DNA of 9,883 bases from Thermoplasmata archaeon (GTDB taxonomy: Archaea; Thermoplasmatota; Thermoplasmata; JAGHBH01). Shown piece after piece: positions 1 through 4,935 of the stretch. Made by a program: the position numbers and the translations under genes. The stretch's first letter is position 1; each line of letters begins with the position of its first letter. The stretch covers positions 1 through 9,883 of the forward strand of contig DAOVJP010000030.1 in the NCBI GenBank assembly GCA_030673205.1, in the 5' to 3' direction. The notes under the pieces are model-generated. The model did not search any database, was not told where the DNA came from, and worked only from the letters and a program-made list of their open reading frames with translations.

Positions 1-479
1 CCGCTCTTGGTGCCCTGCTCACGTTTCACCACCACCAGCCCCTCTTCGATGATGGACGGATCCTCCTCTATGGAATCCACCAGGTCCTTTTCCATCCCTA
101 CCATGGAGAATGTGCCCCCGTCCTCAAGCGGTTTGGAGAAGAGCATGGACAGATGGGAGAAGCGCAATACCATCCTCTCCTGTTGTTTGTGATGAACGGC
201 CTCCACCACCAATCCCTCCTCCACCCACCAGCTGATGGAGGTGCCGGGGGGCTGCCAGTTCACAGGATCCCTCCCTCCTATCCTGTGGACCAGTATCACG
301 CCGTCCGGTTTCATTATCACCACCCTCTCCCCAGATCCCAGAAAACTCTTGGCACGTCCACTGTACTCCACGGTGCAGCGGCCCACCATCACCATCACTG
401 GCCGTATGGCGCTGTCACCATAGGATTCGGTAAGGAATCTCTCTGCCTCTTCGGCGCTGGGTTCTATTAGCTGGTTCAC
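1..479 (-). CDS. nucS: Endonuclease NucS (EndoMS), N-terminal part, gene runs off the left edge
   Basis: About 159 residues are visible from a GTG at 479. The dimerisation/DNA-binding half shows the family pattern: GRCTVEYSGRAKSFLGSGER near residues 33-52, then MKPDGVILVHR and NWQPPGT, then a run ending VVVKREQG that leads toward the nuclease domain, which lies outside the window. NucS cleaves mismatched or branched DNA and acts with the PCNA clamp; in archaea and actinobacteria it replaces MutS/MutL-type mismatch repair. The start is uncertain. GTG 479 gives the family's usual length (about 32 residues before the first conserved strand) and has a TATA-like AAAATCCATAT about 28 bp upstream (502-512), consistent with a leaderless mRNA. 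ATG 548 is in frame and has GGAGGT 10 nt upstream (559-564), but it adds a Cys/Pro-rich stretch unlike the family. ATG 566 is also in frame. The gene is divergent from the methyltransferase at 565. Confidence 0.88.
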   Translation of the reverse strand, partial: MNQLIEPSAEEAERFLTESYGDSAIRPVMVMVGRCTVEYSGRAKSFLGSGERVVIMKPDGVILVHRIGGRDPVNWQPPGTSISWWVEEGLVVEAVHHKQQERMVLRFSHLSMLFSKPLEDGGTFSMVGMEKDLVDSIEEDPSIIEEGLVVVKREQGTKS

Positions 480-564
480 ACAGGGACATTGAGATAGGGG
501 GATATGGATTTTGTTGCTTGCACAGGGGGGATAGGGTCTTAACGCCATCCGCCCATCAACCTCC

Positions 565-1320
565 ATGGCCGACTGGTTCCAAACCTATGTCATGGATACC
601 TATTCCCAGATAGCCCATCATTTCGACAAGACCCGACACGGGTTGTGGCCGGAGATAAGATGGTATGCCTCTCTTCTTCCACCTGGATCGAGGGTATTGG
701 ATATCGGTTCGGGGAACGGCAGGAACGCCATATATCTGGCCAGCCTCGGGCACAAGGTCATAGGGGTGGATGTGGTCCCGGAGATGGTGGATGTGGCCAA
801 CAAACGGGCCGCACAACTAGATCTGATTTTGGAGTTCGTTGTGGGGGATGCGAGAGAACTGGCTTTTGAGGAGGAGATGGACGGCGTCGTCTGCATTGCC
901 GCACTTCACCATCTTCCCAGCCCGGAAGACAGATCGAGGGCCATGGAAGAGCTGTGGCGTGTGCTGAAGCCAGGGGGCATTGGGCTGGTATCCACATGGG
1001 CCAGGGAACAAGCAAGGTTCGCCACTGCCATGCCTGTGGAGAACGACGCTCCCGAGGGGGATGTGCTCATACCCTGGACACGGGAATTGGACAGGCAGGT
1101 CTTCCAAAGATACTACCATATGTATGCCCGCGGCGAGTTCGAGATGCTGGGGGGACGTTCCTCATGGAATGGGGTGGTGTTCTCCCATGCACACAACCAC
1201 CACGTGTTCGGAAGGAAAGGAAAAGGGACTAGGCTGGATGAGGTGCCGCGGAACCTTGGGGGAGAGGGGGGAGTAGGGGGCGTAGGAGGCGTAGGGACGA
1301 AGTTGGCAGTTGGGCGGTAA
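565..1320 (+). CDS. Trm9/ALKBH8-like SAM-dependent methyltransferase (probable tRNA wobble-uridine methyltransferase)
   Basis: 251 residues, class I Rossmann methyltransferase. The N-terminal block YSQIAHHFDKTRHGLWPEI (residues 13-31) is the hallmark lead-in of Trm9-type enzymes. Motif I is DIGSGNGRN (46-54), with the acidic ribose-binding D69 in VIGVDVVPEM and later IAALHHLPSPEDR and RVLKPGG. The C-terminal DVLIPWT and FQRYYHMY blocks also match Trm9 relatives. Trm9 with its partner Trm112 esterifies 5-carboxymethyluridine at tRNA position 34; archaea make cm5U with Elp3, so the same step is a reasonable inference, not shown here. Residues from about 222 onward are a low-complexity tail (GGEGGVGGVGGVG) encoded by a G-rich tandem repeat, beyond the end expected for the family. 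ATG 565 was chosen because the conserved block begins just after it; ATG 592 would also keep it. There is no clear Shine-Dalgarno. The gene is divergent from nucS. Confidence 0.82.
   Translation: MADWFQTYVMDTYSQIAHHFDKTRHGLWPEIRWYASLLPPGSRVLDIGSGNGRNAIYLASLGHKVIGVDVVPEMVDVANKRAAQLDLILEFVVGDARELAFEEEMDGVVCIAALHHLPSPEDRSRAMEELWRVLKPGGIGLVSTWAREQARFATAMPVENDAPEGDVLIPWTRELDRQVFQRYYHMYARGEFEMLGGRSSWNGVVFSHAHNHHVFGRKGKGTRLDEVPRNLGGEGGVGGVGGVGTKLAVGR
1270..1296 (+). repeat. G-rich 9-bp tandem repeat in the 3' end of the methyltransferase gene
   Basis: Three back-to-back 9-bp units of the form GGMGTAGGR (1270-1278, 1279-1287, 1288-1296), read in frame as Gly/Val repeats. The preceding bases are also G-rich. 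The G-runs make quadruplex formation on the plus strand possible. The repeat probably extended the reading frame past its ancestral end. Confidence 0.75.
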
Positions 1321-1328
1321 TTATATAA
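1319..1328 (+). promoter_or_regulatory. Archaeal TATA box for the HTH-MNT/HEPN operon
   Basis: AATTATATAA overlaps the stop codon of the methyltransferase gene. Its centre is about 27 bp upstream of ATG 1351, the usual distance from TATA box to transcription start in archaea. The mRNA would therefore start at or very near that ATG, with the palindromic repeat just downstream of the start point. Confidence 0.65.
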
Positions 1329-1350
1329 GGAATGTCGGGAATGCAGTCCT

Positions 1351-1914
1351 ATGGTTCGGAAAAATGAACATATGTTCGGAAAAATGAACTTAACGCCTTT
1401 GGGCATAGATGTTCTCGCCCTCCTCGCCCGCTCCCCTGGCAAGGAATACTATGTCCGTGAGTTGGCCAAACTGGTCAACGGCAGTGTAGGCGGTTGTCAC
1501 GAGGCCGCGAAAAGACTTAGGGGCATGGGTTTGGTGAAAAGCAGGAAGAGCGGCCGAAACCTATACTACACCGTGAACGAAGAGAACCCGGCAGTGTTCC
1601 ATTTCAAGATATTCGTGAACACCCTGGAACTGAACACGTTGGTGGAAGACATCAGGGATATGTCCATGAAGATCGTGCTGTTCGGCAGCTGCTCCATCGG
1701 AAAGGACACCGTGGAGAGCGATATCGACCTCCTGGTAGTCACCGAGGAAGCAGAGGATGTAAAGAAAGCACTTGTGATTAAATATCTGAACGGAAGAAGG
1801 CTGAGGCCCGTCATACTGGCCCCGCACGAGTTGATAGAACTGAAGGGACGGGACAAGGCGTTCTACAACGAGATGAACAAAGGCATGGTCATATGGAGGG
1901 AAAAACATGAATGA
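1351..1914 (+). CDS. Winged-HTH + MNT-type nucleotidyltransferase fusion (antitoxin/regulator of a MNT-HEPN pair)
   Basis: 187 residues. Residues about 15-77 form a MarR/ArsR-like winged helix (LLARSPGKEYYVRELAKLV, then a recognition helix and the wing KSRKSGRNLYYTV). Residues about 105-187 are a minimal nucleotidyltransferase domain with GS at 112-113 and DID at 124-126, an intact GS-X10-DXD motif binding NTP and metal. MntA-type proteins of this fold neutralise HEPN toxins by adding AMP, and the wHTH suggests this one also represses its own operon. Start candidates in frame are ATG 1351, 1372 and 1384. ATG 1351 is listed because it sits where transcription should begin; 1372 or 1384 would be closer to a bare wHTH start. 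The 3' end overlaps the HEPN gene by 8 bp (ATGAATGA). Enzyme activity and partner specificity are inferred from motif and context. Confidence 0.85.
   Translation: MVRKNEHMFGKMNLTPLGIDVLALLARSPGKEYYVRELAKLVNGSVGGCHEAAKRLRGMGLVKSRKSGRNLYYTVNEENPAVFHFKIFVNTLELNTLVEDIRDMSMKIVLFGSCSIGKDTVESDIDLLVVTEEAEDVKKALVIKYLNGRRLRPVILAPHELIELKGRDKAFYNEMNKGMVIWREKHE
1354..1389. promoter_or_regulatory. Tandem palindromic repeat, probable autoregulatory operator
   Basis: Two exact copies of the 16-mer GTTCGGAAAAATGAAC (1354-1369 and 1374-1389), 20 bp apart, about two helical turns. Each copy has GTTC and GAAC arms in inverted orientation around an 8-bp centre. The copies are joined by ATAT, so the middle 12 bases GAACATATGTTC (1366-1377) form a perfect palindrome. 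The element lies just downstream of the TATA box and overlaps the candidate start codons 1351, 1372 and 1384. It is well suited to binding by a dimeric winged-HTH protein, and the adjacent gene encodes one. The operator role is inferred. Confidence 0.7.
1895..1900 (+). promoter_or_regulatory. Ribosome binding site of the HEPN gene
   Basis: GGAGGG lies within the end of the HTH-MNT gene, 6 nt before ATG 1907. It fixes the HEPN start and supports translational coupling of the two overlapping genes. Confidence 0.7.
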
Positions 1915-2335
1915 GTTCGAGAGATGCCTGAAGGACAGGAGGATATTGAAGTTCTTTGCCTCTCCCGAAATGGTCCAGAAAGAGATGGACAGCGCGGAAT
2001 ATGATCTGATGCACGCCGAAGACAGTCTTCTTCGAGAAGATAGTAAATGGTCTTCCGTCCAATCCTACTATTCCATGTTCCACTCCGCAAAGGCGTTGGT
2101 CCTCCAAAAGGGATACCGGGAGAAGAACCACTACTGTCTCATCATCGCCCTCAGAGAACTCTATGTCAAAACAGGCGAGATAGAGGAAGAGGCGGCGGAG
2201 AACCTGGAGATGTGCATGGACATCAGACACGAAGCCGACTACGGCCTGACCTATAGCCCCGAGGCAGCCAAACTTGCACTTGATGCAGCCAAAAAGATGT
2301 TCCAGAACGCACGGCGACTTCTTGGAAGCGAATAA
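1907..2335 (+). CDS. HEPN domain protein, UPF0332-like (putative toxin partner of the MNT protein)
   Basis: 142 residues, predicted all alpha-helical. The core WSSVQSYYSMFHSAKALVLQ (48-67) followed by GYREKNHYCL (69-78) is the UPF0332/HEPN signature of a Tyr-Tyr-x-Met-Phe-His helix and a conserved basic residue-x-His site. Later DIRHEADYG and an Ala-rich final helix also match. Many HEPN proteins are RNases with an R-X4-6-H motif; here only R71-X3-H75 followed by Y76 is seen at the equivalent place, so catalytic competence is uncertain. The neighbouring MNT protein would be the cognate antitoxin or modifier, and the 8-bp overlap implies production in fixed ratio. It could instead be a non-catalytic HEPN serving as a scaffold for the nucleotidyltransferase. 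Confidence 0.82.
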   Translation: MNEFERCLKDRRILKFFASPEMVQKEMDSAEYDLMHAEDSLLREDSKWSSVQSYYSMFHSAKALVLQKGYREKNHYCLIIALRELYVKTGEIEEEAAENLEMCMDIRHEADYGLTYSPEAAKLALDAAKKMFQNARRLLGSE

Positions 2336-2387
2336 GACAGACCAGCTGGCGCACGAGCTGTACGGGTTCACGAAGGAGAGGGAGTAG
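2331..2387 (+). pseudogene. Remnant resembling the C-terminus of a DNA adenine methylase
   Basis: Just past the HEPN stop, in the frame shifted by one, 18 codons read NKTDQLAHELYGFTKERE before TAG. This closely resembles the conserved ending of many Eco57I/PglX-like DNA methylases, typically a D-x-L-V-Y-E-L-Y-G-L-T-E-E-E pattern. Nothing upstream in that frame looks like the rest of such a protein. It is best read as a leftover of a restriction-modification gene next to the HEPN-MNT pair. The match is short and from memory, so chance similarity is possible. Confidence 0.4.
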
Positions 2388-2552
2388 AGAGAGGAGAGAG
2401 GAGATAGGGATCGTGGAGGGGCGGAAGTGGAGAGATAGGGGATGAAGAGGGGGTGGTAGGAGGAAGTGGAGAGATAGGGGATGGAAGGACGAGGGATGTA
2501 GGGAGCCGGAGGGAGGAGAAGGGGAGGTGGCAGAAGGGAGGAGGAGTTGGAG
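2372..2552 (+). repeat. Purine-rich, G-rich low-complexity intergenic tract
   Basis: Most of the 275-bp gap between the HEPN gene and the PRC-barrel gene is almost pure purine on the plus strand, built from GGAG, GATAGGGG and GAGG words with few pyrimidines. Long open frames on the minus strand here encode only Ser/Pro/Leu-rich low-complexity sequence and are not genes. The G-runs could form quadruplexes. Apart from this tract and the promoter at its right end, I see no gene in the gap. Confidence 0.75.
2423..2483 (+). repeat. 22-bp exact direct repeat, two copies 39 bp apart
   Basis: GGAAGTGGAGAGATAGGGGA followed by TG occurs at 2423-2444 and again at 2462-2483. A shorter relative, GAGATAGGGAT, lies at 2401-2411, and GAGATAGGGGGAT recurs 1.9 kb away at 491-503 near nucS. 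The function is unknown; the array may have grown by slippage. Confidence 0.75.
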
Positions 2553-2571
2553 ACGCTCGAGATGTAGGTAG

Positions 2572-2580
2572 GCTTAAATA
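2572..2580 (+). promoter_or_regulatory. Archaeal TATA box for the PRC-barrel gene
   Basis: GCTTAAATA, the only AT-rich run after the purine tract, is centred about 34 bp upstream of ATG 2611. This predicts an mRNA with a leader of only a few bases and fits the absence of a Shine-Dalgarno sequence before the gene. Confidence 0.65.
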
Positions 2581-2610
2581 CGCCCACCTCTGATATCCCC
2601 TGGGATTCAC

Positions 2611-2898
2611 ATGATGGAAGAGATCACCGATGTCATAGGTTGTGAGGTTTACACACCGGACGCTATCTATGTAGGCAACGTCAAAGATGTCATAATGGAC
2701 CTTGAAGCGAAGAGGCTGGACGGATTGTTCATAGAGAGACCAAACCCAGTATTGGTGGAGGGGAGCGTGAACATCAGCGTGCCCTTCAGATGGGTGAGCG
2801 CCGTAGGCGATGTGGTCGTTCTACGCTATTTCCCGGGTTTCATCAAGACCGGCGCCAGGGGCGGCGACGAGGAGATGGACGAGCTTATCGAGGCATGA
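2611..2898 (+). CDS. Small PRC-barrel domain protein
   Basis: 95 residues, nearly all one PRC-barrel. Strands around IGCEVYTPDAIYVGNVKDVI (8-27) lead into LEAKRLDGLFI, and the archaeal signature VPFRWVSAVGDVVVLR (about 58-73) closes the barrel. A short acidic tail follows. Single PRC-barrel proteins of this size are widespread in archaea; in haloarchaea, members named CdpB1/CdpB2 bind SepF and take part in cell division, so a role as a small adaptor is possible but not shown. The start may be ATG 2611 or the adjacent ATG 2614. It is monocistronic, with its own TATA box, and converges on apgM with 23 bp between stop codons. Confidence 0.85.
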   Translation: MMEEITDVIGCEVYTPDAIYVGNVKDVIMDLEAKRLDGLFIERPNPVLVEGSVNISVPFRWVSAVGDVVVLRYFPGFIKTGARGGDEEMDELIEA

Positions 2899-2921
2899 TC
2901 GCTGTAAGAAGCACGGCGACA

Positions 2922-4145
2922 CTAGGCCCCATATTTTTCTGCTCTTCCCGCCATATTCATCATAATAGGCATTAGTTCACGTCCCACTATTCTTCCCAAC
3001 CCGCCGTGGGAGCAGCTTATCTCATCGTATTGTTTCGTCATATCGCTCCTGTTCCCTTCGGCAAATATGGCCAGGGGCACGGGATCGCCTGTGTGTCCCC
3101 CCACCGAACAGGGCGTGCTGTGGTCCGCAGTAAGGGCGACCACCGTTCCCTCTGGAATCGTGTCCAAGAGCCTTCCGACGGCTTTATCAATACACTCTAT
3201 TATCGCTACCTTATCCAAGGGCTCCTTGTCGTGCCCTGCTGTGTCTGGAGCCTTGATGTTCACCAGCACCATATCGTGGTTTTGCAGGGCCTTCACAGCC
3301 CCCTCCGCCTTTCCCATCATATCCGTGTCGCGGCCTCCAGTGGCTCCAGGGACGTGGATCAGCTCTATTCCGGCGGCCCTACAAACGCCCCTCACCAGAG
3401 TGACCCCGGCTACGCCAGCTACGCTCATTCCCGTCCGTTCCCTCATGGAGAGTATGTGGGGCACCACCCCGCCACCCCTGGGCAATATGATGTTGGCCGG
3501 CTTTTTCCCTCGTGCCTCCCTATCTATGTTGATGGGGTGCTCTTCCAGTATCTCCTGGCTCTTCCGGACGAAGAGGTTGAGTATCCTGGCGGTCTTCTCC
3601 CCCTCGGGTGTGGTGGCCTGGGAGACCAGCACGGGTTTGTCTATCTCATGCGGGTCCACATCCGATATGGATGCGGAGAGGCCGGGTCCACGGAAAACCA
3701 GGGCGCCGCGGTGTTCCACCCCCGCCTTGAATATGACCTCTATATCCTCCAGCATAAGTCCGTCCAGCGCGCTGGCCATCTCTTTCGTTCCTTCTCGTAT
3801 CCTCCCGGCGCGGCGGTCGAGCACAAGCCCATCCGAAGAGATAGTACTGAAATTGCACCTGAATGCCACATCCCCCTCCAGTATCTCTATTCCGGCTCCT
3901 GCCGCCTCGAAAGGCCCTCTCCCGGTGTATACGGCCTTCACATCATATCCCAGTAGGCTCAGATGGGCGGTGTCGCTTCCAGGGGTTATCCCCGGCCCTA
4001 TGACATCCATTATGCCTCCCTGGCCGCGGGACACGAGCTCGTCCATGTGAGGCGTGCTTGCCTCCTGAAGAGGCGTTTTTCCCCCCAGGGAGGGGTGAGG
4101 CAGGTCTCCCATTCCATCGCATATAAAAAGAACTATCTTTTTCAT
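2922..4145 (-). CDS. apgM: 2,3-bisphosphoglycerate-independent phosphoglycerate mutase, archaeal type
   Basis: 407 residues, the usual length of ApgM enzymes of the alkaline-phosphatase superfamily. They interconvert 2- and 3-phosphoglycerate in glycolysis and gluconeogenesis through a phosphoserine intermediate with two divalent metals. The start MKKIVLFICDGMGDLPHPSL carries metal ligand D10; GSDTAHLSLLGYD places the nucleophile at S57. GRGPFEAAGAGIE, VNIKAPDTAGHD and ALTADHSTPCSVGGHTGDPVP supply the remaining metal and substrate residues. ATG 4145 is chosen because it begins the conserved first strand; a longer in-frame start at 4307 would add 54 unrelated residues read from the DUF92 gene. 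The start overlaps the DUF92 stop as ATGA, so translation is probably coupled. It is the last gene of the minus-strand cluster. Confidence 0.95.
   Translation of the reverse strand: MKKIVLFICDGMGDLPHPSLGGKTPLQEASTPHMDELVSRGQGGIMDVIGPGITPGSDTAHLSLLGYDVKAVYTGRGPFEAAGAGIEILEGDVAFRCNFSTISSDGLVLDRRAGRIREGTKEMASALDGLMLEDIEVIFKAGVEHRGALVFRGPGLSASISDVDPHEIDKPVLVSQATTPEGEKTARILNLFVRKSQEILEEHPINIDREARGKKPANIILPRGGGVVPHILSMRERTGMSVAGVAGVTLVRGVCRAAGIELIHVPGATGGRDTDMMGKAEGAVKALQNHDMVLVNIKAPDTAGHDKEPLDKVAIIECIDKAVGRLLDTIPEGTVVALTADHSTPCSVGGHTGDPVPLAIFAEGNRSDMTKQYDEISCSHGGLGRIVGRELMPIMMNMAGRAEKYGA
2934..2938 (+). terminator. Possible oligo-T terminator of the PRC-barrel gene
   Basis: A T5 run followed by a pyrimidine-rich stretch lies about 36 nt after the PRC-barrel stop. 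Archaeal RNA polymerase stops at such U-runs. It lies inside the antisense 3' end of apgM, where it encodes part of a Glu-Lys-Tyr stretch, so it may simply be coding sequence. Confidence 0.3.
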
Positions 4146-4915
4146 ATCGTCCACATTACCACCATCCAGGTTATCAGTGTAGCGAGCCCCGTGGATATCA
4201 AGTTTACGGCGTGTTTGCTCAACTTGCCGCGGTTCTCGTAGAGAGATCCGAGAAGGCTGTCGATCTGGCAGCCCACAAAGCCCATTATTATTGCGAACTC
4301 CATCCACAACGCCGATGTGGGATAGGCGGGGGGAGGGAGAGTGTCGGAGAAGCGTGTCAACAGTATGTAGGCCCAGATGCCTATGTGGGCGGATGCCAGG
4401 AAGGACCAGAGGGTTCCCATAGGCGTTATCCCACCATTGGTTCCTATTGGCACCCTCTTCCGGGGGTTGGTTATGAGAACCGGATTCGGGAACAACATGC
4501 CCATCTCGCTGGCGAAGGTATCACTGGCCGCCGCGGCTATGGCGGCTACGAACACGATCCCACTCACCTCCCGCGGCAGCAAAGGAGTGTCCAAGAAGGC
4601 GAAGACGGCCACCACAACAGGCATGAGGCCAGCGGACCAGGCGTTCTTCCAACCCCGTTCCCCTTTCTTTCCCTCCTGGACTCCCATCTCCTTTTTCCTT
4701 CTGAAGTTGCGTTTCGTGGCGGCGAAACTGCTTATCAGGAACACCAACAGTATGAGGAGCCAGGACGTGTCCCCGAATGTGCCTATGACGATGCCGATCA
4801 CGAAGGCGGAGACCACGCCGCGGGTGTTCAACACCCCGGACCTCTTGGTGATAAAGGAAAGAAGTAGCGAAGCAACTAGTGCTATTATGAAGCGTTCCCA
4901 CAGAGGCATTAGCAT
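4142..4915 (-). CDS. DUF92 / TIGR00297 family integral membrane protein
   Basis: 257 residues with about seven hydrophobic segments (roughly 8-23, 33-66 as two, 95-132 as two, 168-190, 205-222, 238-257). A basic cytoplasmic loop (RNFRRKKEMGVQEGKKGER) follows the third. Family signatures are ASDTFASEMG (about 132-141) and RVPIGTNGGITPMGT. Plant VTE6 and its cyanobacterial counterpart in this family are phytyl-phosphate kinases, so an archaeal member could phosphorylate polyprenyl phosphates for lipid or quinone salvage; that is inference from the family. ATG 4915 follows an AGGAGA sequence about 11 nt upstream; ATG 4909 is an alternative. It starts 20 bp after the acyl-CoA ligase and its stop overlaps apgM. 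Confidence 0.87.
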   Translation of the reverse strand: MLMPLWERFIIALVASLLLSFITKRSGVLNTRGVVSAFVIGIVIGTFGDTSWLLILLVFLISSFAATKRNFRRKKEMGVQEGKKGERGWKNAWSAGLMPVVVAVFAFLDTPLLPREVSGIVFVAAIAAAASDTFASEMGMLFPNPVLITNPRKRVPIGTNGGITPMGTLWSFLASAHIGIWAYILLTRFSDTLPPPAYPTSALWMEFAIIMGFVGCQIDSLLGSLYENRGKLSKHAVNLISTGLATLITWMVVMWTI

Positions 4916-4935
4916 CTCATCACTGTCTCCTATGT

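Noticed and set aside
530..545. TATA-like TCTTAAC upstream of the methyltransferase ATG 565
   Set aside because: The spacing (about 26 bp) is right but the match is weak and no supporting BRE is visible, so it is not listed as a promoter.
1260..2560. CRISPR-like or tRNA-like structure in the G-rich repeats
   Set aside because: Repeat units are short, irregular and without spacer periodicity; no cloverleaf can be drawn.
1889..2610. Long minus-strand open frames across the HEPN gene and the purine tract
   Set aside because: The products are Ser/Pro/Leu/Tyr-rich low-complexity sequence generated by the purine-rich strand, with no domain pattern; they are antisense to a convincing HEPN gene.
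3006..4050. Two plus-strand open frames of more than 300 codons opposite apgM
   Set aside because: They are antisense shadows of apgM with no recognisable motifs; the minus-strand frame has full ApgM signatures.
4146..4307. Extended N-terminus for apgM
   Set aside because: The extra residues come from reading the DUF92 gene in another frame; ApgM homologues begin at MKKIVLFICDGMGD.
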